Program-made: the position numbers and the translations under genes
Origin: Trichormus sp. M33_DOE_039
GTDB lineage: Bacteria > Cyanobacteriota > Cyanobacteriia > Cyanobacteriales > Nostocaceae
Assembly (NCBI GenBank): GCA_015296085.1
Contig: DVDT01000004.1
Span: 124,001-188,000 of the forward strand
Length of the DNA: 64,000 bases
Direction of reading: 5' to 3'
The notes under the pieces: model-generated
What the model saw: the letters and a program-made list of their open reading frames with translations, nothing else
Told to the model about the DNA's origin: nothing
Database searches by the model: none
Shown here: positions 54,717-63,972 of the stretch, one piece after another
How the letters are laid out: each line of letters starts with the position of its first letter
How positions within the stretch are numbered: position 1 is the first letter of the stretch

Positions 54717-55283
54717 TCACAAAAACCCTAAATCTGTCCCTTTCCCGGCGTGTACTAAAGCTAATTTTTTGTAACGTTCGGCGTGTTCTATAAGTTCTGC
54801 GGCTTCTTCTGCCGTGACTTGACGCAAAACTTTGCCGGGAATGCCTACAACTAGGGATAAGGGGGGTATATTCTTGGTTACTACTGCACCAGCACCAATG
54901 ATGCTACCTGCTCCTACTCTGATTCCATCTAAAACTACTGCGCCGATACCAATTAAACAGCCGCGCTCAATATGGGCAGAATGTACTACGGCACGATGTC
55001 CTACAGTAACATGGTCTTCCAAGACTGTGGGCAACCCAGGATCACCGTGTAAAATTGCCCCATCTTGAATATTTGTGCATTCGCCAATGTCAATGCGTTC
55101 TACGTCAGCCCTCACCACTGCTCCATACCAAATGCTGACTCCGGCTGCTATTTTGACTGAACCCATAACAACAGCGTTGGATGCAATGAAGGCGGCTTGA
55201 GAAAAATCGGGAGAAGGCCAGTAAGAAGCGGTAGACACGATAGAATAGGAATATGGTACCCAGGAACACTGGAGAAGCTCCAT
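54717..55283 (-). CDS. Gamma-carbonic-anhydrase-like hexapeptide-repeat protein
   Basis: 188 residues from the ATG at 55283 (MELLQCSWVPYSYS); a longer frame to 55334 is less likely. Left-handed beta-helix of the gamma-CA/PaaY/YrdA type: AAFIASNAVVMGSVKIAAGVSIWYGAVVRADVERIDIGECTNIQDGAILHGDPG and VGHRAVVHSAHIERGCLIGIGAVVLDGI. The zinc-ligand histidines (ILHGD, VGHRAVVHSAH) are conserved, so it may bind Zn and hydrate CO2 or act as an acyl/CoA-related enzyme. It is not CcmM because no RbcS-like repeats follow. In the minus direction it precedes psbY. Confidence 0.88.
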   Translation of the reverse strand: MELLQCSWVPYSYSIVSTASYWPSPDFSQAAFIASNAVVMGSVKIAAGVSIWYGAVVRADVERIDIGECTNIQDGAILHGDPGLPTVLEDHVTVGHRAVVHSAHIERGCLIGIGAVVLDGIRVGAGSIIGAGAVVTKNIPPLSLVVGIPGKVLRQVTAEEAAELIEHAERYKKLALVHAGKGTDLGFL

Positions 55284-55476
55284 CCTTGGATACTGGTTGC
55301 AAAACCAGAATATCACAGTGTCAATCCTCCCCATAGAGGAAGACAGTAGTGAAGATTCTTCTCACTTCACATTTTTGATGTACGGTAGAGGAGAATTTCT
55401 CCCAAGTGGTGTAGCCGAAGTGTAAAATCCAACCCACTGGTGCTGGTGAATACGAAAATATGTTTGTACGCACTTC

Positions 55477-55989
55477 ATGATGAATCCAGGCTTGCAGTAC
55501 CCTATATTTGGATCTGACATACAGTGTCCCCATTGTCGGCAAACTATTCCGGCACTGACACTAACTGACACTTATTTATGCCCCCGTCATGGCGCATTTG
55601 AAGCTAACCCCAAAACTGGCGAGTTAGTTCACCTACAATCTGGGCGACATTGGCGGCGATGGAATAACGAGTGGTATAGACAGCACACTCATCCTGATGG
55701 CATTCGGTTTGAAATTCACGAAGCCTTAGACAAGTTATACACCCAAGGCTATCGAGCAACACGAGTGATCATCGCCAGACGTTATCAGGAGTTGATGAGT
55801 GGCTATCTAGAACGCAGCACACCTTGGCGTTCTGGACAGCAGGAAGCATCATCTGCGAGACTATACGGCTTACCTGTAGAATTTAGTCCTGAGCCAGCCG
55901 AAGATCCTTGCTGGGAAGTGATTAATTTCGATTTAGATAAAGAACCGGGTGTTCCAGTGCGCTACCCTTATTTCAGATTGTTTGAATAA
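55477..55989 (+). CDS. TIGR02652-family conserved cyanobacterial protein
   Basis: 170 residues from the ATG at 55477 (a second ATG at 55480). It starts MNPGLQYPIFGSDIQCPHCRQTIPALTLTDTYLCPRHGAFEANPKTGELVHL: a CPHC and a CPRHG pair suggest a zinc-ribbon-like N-terminal module. The rest is aromatic-rich (SGRHWRRWNNEWYRQHTHPDGIRFEIHEALDKLYTQGYRATRVIIARRYQEL). The family is restricted to cyanobacteria and of unknown function. The start lies 143 bases from the divergent minus-strand gamma-CA gene. Confidence 0.8.
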   Translation: MMNPGLQYPIFGSDIQCPHCRQTIPALTLTDTYLCPRHGAFEANPKTGELVHLQSGRHWRRWNNEWYRQHTHPDGIRFEIHEALDKLYTQGYRATRVIIARRYQELMSGYLERSTPWRSGQQEASSARLYGLPVEFSPEPAEDPCWEVINFDLDKEPGVPVRYPYFRLFE

Positions 55990-56007
55990 ACTTGATTTCA
56001 TCAAGTT

Positions 56008-56115
56008 TGGGGTATAAGGGTGTAAGGGTGTGAGGGTGTAGGGGTCGAATTGATTATCTAATTCCCCCTTCCCAATCCCTAGTCTCCATTGCCCCTTATC
56101 CCCAGAGGGGGCCCC
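56008..56115. repeat. GGGTGTA heptamer repeat and CCCAATCCC units
   Basis: GGGTATAAGGGTGTAAGGGTGTGAGGGTGTAGGGGTC at 56010-56046 (five units), then CCCAATCCCTAG-type units before the VOC gene at 56142. Confidence 0.7.
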
Positions 56116-56141
56116 GAGTTCCCCAATCCCCAATTCCAAAA

Positions 56142-56570
56142 ATGCACCACGCCTCTATTCGGACTGCGAATATCCATCACGCGATCGCTTTTTATGAAAT
56201 CCTAGGATTTACAGTCTGTGAACGCTTCACTACAGGCTACACCCTAGCTTGCTGGATGGAAGGCTTGGGCGGCAGAATTGAACTGATTCAAATTCCTCAG
56301 CCAAAACCCGCACCGGATGCGTTTGGTGATGAACAATATGTGGGGTACTATCATCTATCATTTGATTTAACGGAGATTACCCAAGATCTGCCAAGGTGGT
56401 TGACAAATTTGCAAGAACGAGTAGCATTGTCAGTAGAATTACCACCATTAAGAATTCTTTTAGAACCCACTCAACAGCAAATAGGCGATCGCATTTTGGA
56501 AGTAGCCTTTATCGCTGATACGGATGGCCTACCCTTAGAATTCATCCGATTTTTAACCAAACTACACTAG
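56142..56570 (+). CDS. VOC-family (glyoxalase/bleomycin resistance-like) protein
   Basis: 142 residues. HHASIRTANIHHAIAFYEILGFTVCERFTTGYTLACWMEGLGGRIELIQIP is the first beta-alpha-beta-beta-beta module of the vicinal oxygen chelate fold, and HLSFDLTEITQDLPRWLTNLQERV ... VAFIADTDGLPLEFI the second. Putative metal ligands are His2/3, Glu in RIELIQ, His in YYHLSF and Glu in LEFIRF. Substrate unknown; could be a glyoxalase, a dioxygenase or a binding protein. Heptamer repeats directly precede the ATG, so no clear ribosome site. Confidence 0.82.
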   Translation: MHHASIRTANIHHAIAFYEILGFTVCERFTTGYTLACWMEGLGGRIELIQIPQPKPAPDAFGDEQYVGYYHLSFDLTEITQDLPRWLTNLQERVALSVELPPLRILLEPTQQQIGDRILEVAFIADTDGLPLEFIRFLTKLH

Positions 56571-56703
56571 TCTATTGTATTCATTTTGTCTTTTTATATA
56601 CATTAAATCATCAGATTGAGGTAACATAATCTCAATAGAATGAGACTATTTATCGGCAATAACCATCAGAAAATTGACTTTTTTAATACATCTCTTACAG
56701 TAA

Positions 56704-59685
56704 ATGTCTATATTATCGGCTGGCTATAGATACCGTTTTCATTTGTTGCTGTTTGTTATTTCATTAGTTGCGCTATTATTTCTTGGCAATGAACCTGCTG
56801 AGAGTCAAGATATAAATACCTCTAGTCGAGCGAAAAACCAATTAACATTAGTGACAAAAAATTCCCAAGATTTAAAATTAACAGAAAATGTCCGCAAAAC
56901 TGTTCTAGACAATGGACTGACTGTATTTATCAAAGAAGTCCACACAGCTCCAGTAGTGAGTGTGCAAGTATGGTACAAGTTCGGTTCACGCTACGAAGCA
57001 CCAGGAGTTAACGGCATTGCCCACCAACTAGAACATATGATGTTTAAAGGTACAACCGGCCGGAAAACCCAATTTGGCTGGTTGTTTAGTGCTTTAGGTA
57101 GTGACTCAAATGCTTTTACTAGTTATGACCAAACAGCTTATTACGGAACAGTAGAACGGGACAAGCTCAGAGCATTGCTAGTTCTAGAAGCAGATAGAAT
57201 GCAAAATGCACTGATGGATAGTGAACATCTCGCTAGCGAGAAGCGGGTAGTCATTTCAGAGTTACAAGGTTACGAAAATAGCCCAGAATATCGACTCAAT
57301 CGTGCTATCCTACGGTCAGTATTTCCTAATGATGCTTACGGTTTACCTGTAGGTGGAACTAAGGCAGATGTAGAAAAATTCCACGTTGAGCAAGTACAGC
57401 AATATTATCGTCAGTTCTATCATCCTGAAAATGCAATTCTAGTGATTGTTGGTGATTGTCAAGCCGAAAAAACTCTAGAGACCGTAAAAGAAATCTTCGG
57501 TAATATCCCCAAGGGTCAACAGTCAATAGTCAATAGCCAACCTTCCGGGTACTCTCCGACAACTCCTTCTCTTTCCAAGACGCTAACGCAGACGGATAAC
57601 AGCAGTTCGGATTCGACAGCAACCACCTTACCGACGGGACACTACGTGAACGCCCAGCTTCTCGTAGAAAAGACCCCGACTGTCTCACAGTCAACAGTCA
57701 ACGAGCCAAAATTCTCCTCTGTATCCAGTCCCATCGTCCTACGAGAAACAGGGTCAGCCACACTATTACAAACTATATATCCTCTACCACCAGCAAATCA
57801 TCAAGATATGCCAGCTTTAGAGGTAGCCGATTATATCCTGACAGAAGGGAGAAATTCCCGGCTTTATCAAGCCCTGGTGGAATCTGGTTTAGCAACTGAC
57901 ATTTCTGGTTCGGTGGTTAGTTTACAAAAAGCAGGTTGGTATGAGTTGCTAGTTACAGCCGATCCTGACGAAGATGTGAGTAAACTTAGGTCAATACTGA
58001 ATCAGGCGATCGCTAAACTGACTAAAACAGGAGTCACAACCGCAGAATTAGCGAGAGCAAAAAGACAGTTAGAAGCTGCCATAATTTTGAGCAACCGTAG
58101 TATCACTGATCAAGCCATGCAGCTAGGCAATGATGAGACAACTACAGGTAATTATCGCTTCACAGACCATTATTTGGCAGCAGTGCGTCAAGTTACGTCC
58201 GCAGATGTCGTCGCTGTATTAAACAAATACCTCCGCAAATCAGCTCAAACAGTCGGTATTTTTCAGCCAATTGCTAATCAGAGCAAAGAAATAGCTGCAA
58301 AACAGTCAACAATAGAAACTAGAGAAAACTTATCCGGTAATTCACCCACACCTTCTGCTGAGATGATGCAGTATCTACCAGCTATTGATAATGAGCAGAC
58401 TCAGGTTGAAAATAAGACACTGCAAGTACCACAGCAATTTACCTTAGCGAATGGCTTACAGGTATTATTGTTAAGCGATCGCTCTACACCTACCATTACT
58501 TTAGGCGGTCATATCCAAGCAGGTACAGAATTTGACCCAGGGGAACAAGCCGGATTAGCCTCATTAGTAGCAGATAGCTTGATGAGTGGAACTAAAACCA
58601 AAAATGCTTCCATCTTAGCGAGAGCCTTGGAAGACAGGGGGGCGACTTTGGACTTTGAAGCCTACCGAAATGGTGTGCAGATTGAGGGAAATAGTCTCGC
58701 CGAAGATTTGCCTGTTTTAATCCAAACTTTAGCAGATGCCCTGAAAAATAGTACATTCCCCCAAAAAGAGTTGGAACTGAATCGCCAACAGGCTCTAACA
58801 GACCTCAAAGTCGAATTAGATGATCCGGCTGCTGTTGCCCGCAAAATATTTTTACAATCGATTTACCCCAAGAAACATCCTCTACACAAATTCCCTACCC
58901 CTGAGAGTCTGCGAAGCATCAAAAGAAAAGATATCATCGCTTTTCAAAAAAAATACTATCGTCCAGATGCAATGGTGTTAGTACTAGTGGGAGATTTTGA
59001 TCCCGACAAAGTGCAATCGCTCATTCAAGCAGCATTTGGTGATTGGCAAGTCATTGGGCCGCAACCACAGGTAAAATATCCGCAAGTATCTCACCCCAGC
59101 AATCTTGTGCGAGTCAACCCAGTTGTCCCTGGTAAAGCACAAGCTATTACCTACATGGGTTATACAGGTATCAAACGCCAAGACCCCAGATTTTATAATG
59201 CTTTGGTACTGAACCAGATTTTGGGAGGCGATACCTTATCTAGTCGCCTGGGTGCAGAAGTGCGCGATCGCCAAGGGTTGACCTATGGAATTTATAGTCA
59301 TTTCCAAGCGGAAAAAGATTTTGGAACATTTTGGATTGAAATGCAAACCAGCCCAGAAGATGCAAATCAAGCGATCGCCAGCACACGTCAACTACTGCAA
59401 AACATCCATGAGCAAGGTGTTACAGCCACAGAAGTAGAAATGGCAAAACGTAACCTGATTGGTAGTTATCACGTTTCTTTGGCAGATCCAGAAGAATTAA
59501 CTAGTAACATCTTGATGAATCAGGTGTACGGTTTAGACAAAACTGAATTACATACATATACCCAAAAAATTCAGCAAGTTACCCTCTCAGAAGTGAATCA
59601 AGCTGCCCGTGAATTACTGCATCCTGACAAACTTGTTGTAGTCACTGCCGGCCCTCCTATCTTGGCTCACAAAAGTGTTAGATAA
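56704..59685 (+). CDS. Double M16-family zinc peptidase
   Basis: 993 residues. N-terminal hydrophobic segment (about 10-27, LLLFVISLVALLFLGNEPAES), probable signal/anchor. The first M16 half has the HxxEH zinc motif at H107-QL-E110-H111 (IAHQLEHMMFKGT) and a downstream Glu in VVISELQ; the second half (from about 570: QFTLANGLQVLLLSDRSTPTITLGGHIQAGTEFDPGEQAG) lacks HxxEH, as in PqqL- and YmxG-like double-M16 proteins. A polar linker at about residues 271-336, between the first M16 domain pair, is encoded by repeat DNA (see findings). Probably a periplasmic or thylakoid-lumen peptidase. Confidence 0.92.
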   Translation: MSILSAGYRYRFHLLLFVISLVALLFLGNEPAESQDINTSSRAKNQLTLVTKNSQDLKLTENVRKTVLDNGLTVFIKEVHTAPVVSVQVWYKFGSRYEAPGVNGIAHQLEHMMFKGTTGRKTQFGWLFSALGSDSNAFTSYDQTAYYGTVERDKLRALLVLEADRMQNALMDSEHLASEKRVVISELQGYENSPEYRLNRAILRSVFPNDAYGLPVGGTKADVEKFHVEQVQQYYRQFYHPENAILVIVGDCQAEKTLETVKEIFGNIPKGQQSIVNSQPSGYSPTTPSLSKTLTQTDNSSSDSTATTLPTGHYVNAQLLVEKTPTVSQSTVNEPKFSSVSSPIVLRETGSATLLQTIYPLPPANHQDMPALEVADYILTEGRNSRLYQALVESGLATDISGSVVSLQKAGWYELLVTADPDEDVSKLRSILNQAIAKLTKTGVTTAELARAKRQLEAAIILSNRSITDQAMQLGNDETTTGNYRFTDHYLAAVRQVTSADVVAVLNKYLRKSAQTVGIFQPIANQSKEIAAKQSTIETRENLSGNSPTPSAEMMQYLPAIDNEQTQVENKTLQVPQQFTLANGLQVLLLSDRSTPTITLGGHIQAGTEFDPGEQAGLASLVADSLMSGTKTKNASILARALEDRGATLDFEAYRNGVQIEGNSLAEDLPVLIQTLADALKNSTFPQKELELNRQQALTDLKVELDDPAAVARKIFLQSIYPKKHPLHKFPTPESLRSIKRKDIIAFQKKYYRPDAMVLVLVGDFDPDKVQSLIQAAFGDWQVIGPQPQVKYPQVSHPSNLVRVNPVVPGKAQAITYMGYTGIKRQDPRFYNALVLNQILGGDTLSSRLGAEVRDRQGLTYGIYSHFQAEKDFGTFWIEMQTSPEDANQAIASTRQLLQNIHEQGVTATEVEMAKRNLIGSYHVSLADPEELTSNILMNQVYGLDKTELHTYTQKIQQVTLSEVNQAARELLHPDKLVVVTAGPPILAHKSVR
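57515..57712 (+). repeat. In-frame repeat-derived insertion inside the M16 peptidase gene
   Basis: Tandem CAGTCAATAGTCAATAG (57515-57537) and CAGTCAACAGTCAACG (57688-57704) bracket a GC-rich block (57565-57680) containing GACGCTAACGCAGACGG and ACGGGACACTACGTGAACGC, which resembles the dispersed GACGCTACGCG-type repeat found between genes. The insert is a multiple of three and keeps the frame open. Confidence 0.55.
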
Positions 59686-59815
59686 TGGGGATGGGAGAGA
59701 CATTGCATTGGGTGGGCAATGCCCGACTTGTATCAACTGCCATGATTGGGCATTGGTGATAAAAGACGATTTATCCAGTTTTTACAATTTGGTTTTTGGC
59801 TAAAACCTTGTCATT

Positions 59816-60349
59816 ATGCTGACGGTAATAAATTTATTTGTTCAAAAAAAAATTTATACTAAGGTGAAATTAATTCGGCAAATCTGTGTAATTTTTTCCT
59901 TGGTGCTATGTCTGGTTTTTAATATGGCAAATACTGCGATCGCCTATGGCGGGGCGCAGCCCATCGCAGCAGACCCTACTGGTGATTTGCTTAAATTACC
60001 TGCCACTGAAATCACTATTAGTTTAGGTAATTCTGCGAACGAACTGAAATTTGAGCCAAATCATTTAGACTTTATCGCCGGGAAACGTTATCAACTGAAG
60101 CTAACTAACCCCAGTCAAATGAAACACTACTTCACAGCTAAAGATTTTGCTGACGGCATCTGGACGCAAAAAGTCGAAGCTGGAAAAGTAGAGATTAAAG
60201 GCGCAATTCATGAACTAGAACTCAAGCCTGGTGCAATAGCTGAATGGGTGTTTGTGCCAATGAAATCAGGAAAATATAGTTTACGCTGTTCCATTCCTGG
60301 TCATACAGAAGCCGGGATGACAGGGGAAATTATTATTGCAGGTAAGTAG
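59816..60349 (+). CDS. Exported cupredoxin-like copper protein (rusticyanin-type ligand spacing)
   Basis: 177 residues with a long hydrophobic leader (about 24-42, ICVIFSLVLCLVFNMANTAIA, AxA-type cleavage) followed by a cupredoxin domain. The type I copper ligands are H104 (KHYF), C158, H163 and M168 (RCSIPGHTEAGM). The spacing Cys-x4-His-x4-Met matches rusticyanin-like proteins rather than plastocyanin (Cys-x2-His-x4-Met). It may carry electrons or copper in the periplasm or lumen. It is distinct from petE. The ATG at 59816 was chosen; no strong ribosome site is seen. Confidence 0.82.
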   Translation: MLTVINLFVQKKIYTKVKLIRQICVIFSLVLCLVFNMANTAIAYGGAQPIAADPTGDLLKLPATEITISLGNSANELKFEPNHLDFIAGKRYQLKLTNPSQMKHYFTAKDFADGIWTQKVEAGKVEIKGAIHELELKPGAIAEWVFVPMKSGKYSLRCSIPGHTEAGMTGEIIIAGK

Positions 60350-60504
60350 AAAAAGCAGAATGACTGTTGAGTGTTGACTAATGACTAATAACCATTTAGC
60401 AACAGAAAATAAGTTAACGTAAACATAGACAGTATTTCTCAACTAAACTTTTAGATAAAACACTGCAAAATTAGCGGTAAGGCGCAAGTAATCATTAATT
60501 TCTC

Positions 60505-61329
60505 ATGAACATCCTCACCAACTTACTTTCTCAAGCACCTAAACCCACAACTCCTAAACAACGCCGAGGAATTGAAATTAAATCGCCGCGTGAAATTGAT
60601 ATTATGCGGCAATCAGCAAAAATTGTTGCTACAGTCCTCAAAGAAATCTCAGAATTAGTCAAACCCGGTATGACTACAGCCGACTTGGATGCTTACGCTG
60701 AAAAGCGCATCCGAGAAATGGACGCAACACCTAGTTTTAAGGGATATCACGGTTTTACTGGTTCAATCTGCGCCAGCATTAATAATGAAGTGGTACATGG
60801 TATTCCCAATTCTAAAAAAGTAATTCGGGCTGGGGATGTTTTAAAAGTAGATACAGGTGCTTACTATCAAGGGTTTCATGGTGATTCCTGCATTACCATC
60901 GCCGTGGGTGAAGTGACCCCAGAAGCCGCTAGATTAATTCGCGTCGCAGAAGAAGCACTTTATAAAGGTATTGAACAAGTCAAAGCTGGTGCATATCTGC
61001 TTGACCTAGCTGGTGCAATTGAAGATCATGTCAAAGCACATGGCTATAGTGTGGTAGAAGAATTCACTGGTCATGGTGTAGGACGTAACCTCCACGAAGA
61101 ACCATCAGTGTTTAACTTCCGCACGCGAGAAATGCCTAATGTAAAACTGCGTGCAGGTATGACTTTGGCAATTGAACCAATTTTGAATGCTGGTTCTAAA
61201 CACACACGCACTTTATCAGACCGATGGACGGCTGTAACTGTAGATAATTCCCTGTCAGCACAGTTTGAGCATACAGTTTTAGTCACAGAAACAGGTTATG
61301 AAATTTTGACTGATCGCACCAAAGTTTAA
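60505..61329 (+). CDS. map: Methionine aminopeptidase type I
   Basis: 274 residues. Removes N-terminal Met from nascent proteins. Pita-bread fold with [17 protein letters not shown] (metal ligands Asp/Asp), the metal-His in [20 protein letters not shown], Glu in AIEPILNAG and Glu in [13 protein letters not shown]. Slightly longer than E. coli Map (264) because of an N-terminal segment with [16 protein letters not shown]. Followed after 12 bases by a very strong terminator. Confidence 0.96.
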   Translation: MNILTNLLSQAPKPTTPKQRRGIEIKSPREIDIMRQSAKIVATVLKEISELVKPGMTTADLDAYAEKRIREMDATPSFKGYHGFTGSICASINNEVVHGIPNSKKVIRAGDVLKVDTGAYYQGFHGDSCITIAVGEVTPEAARLIRVAEEALYKGIEQVKAGAYLLDLAGAIEDHVKAHGYSVVEEFTGHGVGRNLHEEPSVFNFRTREMPNVKLRAGMTLAIEPILNAGSKHTRTLSDRWTAVTVDNSLSAQFEHTVLVTETGYEILTDRTKV

Positions 61330-61341
61330 TCACAAAAATAC

Positions 61342-61384
61342 AGCAAAAAGCGATCGCATTGGTGAAGTGCGATCGCTTTTTGCT
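61342..61384. terminator. Bidirectional terminator built from HIP1 (GCGATCGC) palindromes
   Basis: AGCAAAAAGCGATCGCA (61342-61358) pairs perfectly over 17 bases with TGCGATCGCTTTTTGCT (61368-61384), loop of 9 bases, with a T5 run inside the right arm. Each arm contains the HIP1 octamer. Confidence 0.92.
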
Positions 61385-61476
61385 GACAGGCTATCAAAAA
61401 TTTTTGTAACACCAAATTGCGAAAGGCTGGTATTCCCAGATTATCTACTATATTGCCACCTTTCTCATCAATCATA

Positions 61477-62733
61477 ATGAGTATGAAAAGACGGATTTTT
61501 GGTGTAATAGTAGGTTTGTTTGCCTTCGTACTGGCGGTAGTTCTGTTGTTAGGACAGTTCAATGTTGTTGTTGCAGCCACCGATTCAGCACTCTATGATA
61601 AAGCCCAGAAAGCACAAGGTGACTTTCTTTCCCAGCTGGAAACCTTAGTTAACATTGACTCTGGAACAGGTTATCAAACGGGGTTGACGAAGGTTGAAGA
61701 TATTGTAATTGAGCAACTTAAATCTATAGGTGCAGATGTTAAAACCACCAATGCAACCCCTAGTGCGGGACGTAATATTATAGCCACGCTTCAAGGAACT
61801 GGCAAAGGTAAAATGCTCCTCCTTGCCCACACTGACACTGTATTTCAGGAAGGCACAGCCGCTAAACGTCCGTTCAAAATTATGGATGGCAAAGCCTATG
61901 GCCCAGGAGTTATGGATGACAAAGGAGGAATTCTTTTAGGTTTCGAGTCACTAAAAATTCTGCAAGAACTGAATTTTCAGAACTTTGAAAAGATTACCTT
62001 TTTGATTAATCCCGATGAAGAAAAAGGATCATTTGGTTCACGGGAATTAATCAAAGAAACTGCCAAACAACATGATGTAGCTTTGGTGTTAGAGTTTGGT
62101 TCGCCCCAAGATAAAGTAACCTCTTGGCGCAAGGGCATTGGTTACTACGGATTTGAGGTTAAAGGTCGAGCCGCCCATGCGGGGGCTGAACCAGAGAAAG
62201 GCTGTAATGCTTTACTAGAAGCAGCTCATCAAACTCTACAACTCAGAAAACTTGGTAACGCAAGGAAAAATACCACCGTTAATTTTACTGTTTTTCAAGC
62301 AGGCGATCGCCCAAATACAATTCCAGACTTTGCCAAAGTTCAAGCAGATGTGCGGGTACTCCAAGCCCAAGAATATACTCGCCTAGAACGTGATTTTACT
62401 CACCTATCACAAAACAAACTGTTGCCATGCACAGAAATCAAGGTGATTTCTGACCGAGGTCGTCCACCCTTTCCTCCCAATCCCAAAACCAATGCTTTAG
62501 TGAAAAAAGCTCAAGCTATCTATCAAACAATCGGTTTAAACCTAGGTGTAGAGGGCAGTGGGGGTGGTACGGATGGTAACTATGCAGCCTCTGTTGGCAC
62601 AACTACACTTGATGCACTTGGGCCTGTAGGTGGAGGCGCACATAGTCCAGATGAATATATTGAACTAAACCGCATTGCCCCGCGAATTTACCTGCTTACC
62701 AAGTTGTTAATAGATTTGGGAACTTCAACCTGA
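61477..62733 (+). CDS. M20-family metallopeptidase (carboxypeptidase G2-like)
   Basis: 418 residues from the ATG at 61477 (MSMKRRIFGVIVGLFAFVLAVVLLLGQFNVVVAATDS), a signal/anchor. The longer frame from 61417 overlaps terminator-proximal DNA and is less likely. Metal-binding residues: H and D in LLLAHTDTVFQEG, D in GVMDDKGGILLG, E-E in NPDEEKGSFGS, and terminal H in GGGAHSPDEYIE. It probably hydrolyses C-terminal Glu or similar amide bonds in folate, peptide or acyl-amino acid substrates outside the cytoplasm. Confidence 0.92.
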   Translation: MSMKRRIFGVIVGLFAFVLAVVLLLGQFNVVVAATDSALYDKAQKAQGDFLSQLETLVNIDSGTGYQTGLTKVEDIVIEQLKSIGADVKTTNATPSAGRNIIATLQGTGKGKMLLLAHTDTVFQEGTAAKRPFKIMDGKAYGPGVMDDKGGILLGFESLKILQELNFQNFEKITFLINPDEEKGSFGSRELIKETAKQHDVALVLEFGSPQDKVTSWRKGIGYYGFEVKGRAAHAGAEPEKGCNALLEAAHQTLQLRKLGNARKNTTVNFTVFQAGDRPNTIPDFAKVQADVRVLQAQEYTRLERDFTHLSQNKLLPCTEIKVISDRGRPPFPPNPKTNALVKKAQAIYQTIGLNLGVEGSGGGTDGNYAASVGTTTLDALGPVGGGAHSPDEYIELNRIAPRIYLLTKLLIDLGTST

Positions 62734-63042
62734 CACGCTGAACGAGAAGCTTGCATCATGTAGTGTTTGCAGCAGTGGGATTCGAGTTTCCGGCTTGGTT
62801 ATGGCGTGTAATGCACCTAATATCTAATATGTAGATTCCTCAATGCCAGTTATGTTACATCCAGAGTTATCATTTTCTCAGTCAGCAAATCTGATTTTTC
62901 TATAGCCGTCTTGAAATCATTTCATCATTTGTGAGAATGAAAAGCTCTAGTTTATCTGAAAAACTAGATTTTCAAGTCTCGCATTTTTGACAAATTCCAT
63001 AGGATGACTGTAGTTTCCTGCAATATTTTTTAGGTTAAACCC
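62734..63042. other. Intergenic region
   Basis: 309 AT-rich bases with no gene, tRNA or clear hairpin that I can support. Confidence 0.5.
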
Positions 63043-63972
63043 ATGAGTGTTGAAAAAATGCAATGGTTGCAAATGGCTGTTCAAGTCAAAGGTTCAGTTA
63101 TTGCATCAATATATAAACGGGTGATTGCCTGTGGACTGTTCGGAGTTTTAGTTTCACTACTTTATTACTTTAAAGTACCTGTATCTCAACCAATATTAGG
63201 TACGATTATTCCTAGTATTGTTTTAGGTCTATTATTAGTGTTTCGTACTAATACAGCCTATGAAAGATTTTGGGAAGGCAGAAAAGCCTGGGGTTCTCTA
63301 GTTAACACCGTCCGTAACATAGCACGACAAATTTTAGTAACTATTGAGGAAAATTCACACGAAGATAAAAAAGATAAAATTGGTGCTTTATATTTACTAG
63401 TTGCTTTTGCGGTAGCCACTAAATTACATTTACGAGGAGAATCTATCAATAATGAACTGGAAGAATTAATGTCATCTTCTAAGTATTTTAAACTCAAAGA
63501 TATGAATAATCCTCCATTAGAGATAGCTTTTTGGATCGAGGATTATTTACAAAAACAGTATAACCGCAATTGCATCAATTCTTATCAATTAACAGCTATT
63601 CAGCAATTATTAAACAATTTAGTAGATAATTTAGGGTCTTGTGAACGTATTTTAAAAACACCCATGCCTCTGGCTTATTCTATTCATTTAAAGCAATTAC
63701 TCTTATTATATTGCTTGCTCTTACCATTTCAAATGGTAGAGAGTTTGGAATGGTGGACAGGTATAGTTACAGCGTTGGTAAGTTTTACTTTATTCGGGAT
63801 TGAAGCCATTGGTTTAGAAATAGAAAATCCTTTTGGTTACGATGCCAATGATTTACCTCTCGATGCAATTTGTCACACCATGAAGCGCAATATTGATGAT
63901 TTAATCAGCTTATATTTAAACGTGCGATCGCCCCAAGAAACCGAATTATCCCTTCTGCCTCCTGAATTGTAA
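63043..63972 (+). CDS. Bestrophin-like family channel protein
   Basis: 309 residues, the size of bacterial bestrophins (UPF0187). Four hydrophobic regions: IACGLFGVLVSLLYYF, ILGTIIPSIVLGLLLVFRTNTAYERFWEGRKAWGSLVNTVRNIARQI (contains the diagnostic FRTNTAYxRFWEGR motif), LKQLLLLYCLLLPFQMVE and WWTGIVTALVSFTLFGIEAIGLEIENPFGYDANDLPLD (the NPFG motif). Forms a pentameric, probably anion (chloride or bicarbonate) channel in the membrane. Cyanobacterial and algal bestrophins have been linked to photosynthesis; that role is inferred here. The stop is inside the window, 28 bases from the right edge. Confidence 0.9.
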   Translation: MSVEKMQWLQMAVQVKGSVIASIYKRVIACGLFGVLVSLLYYFKVPVSQPILGTIIPSIVLGLLLVFRTNTAYERFWEGRKAWGSLVNTVRNIARQILVTIEENSHEDKKDKIGALYLLVAFAVATKLHLRGESINNELEELMSSSKYFKLKDMNNPPLEIAFWIEDYLQKQYNRNCINSYQLTAIQQLLNNLVDNLGSCERILKTPMPLAYSIHLKQLLLLYCLLLPFQMVESLEWWTGIVTALVSFTLFGIEAIGLEIENPFGYDANDLPLDAICHTMKRNIDDLISLYLNVRSPQETELSLLPPEL

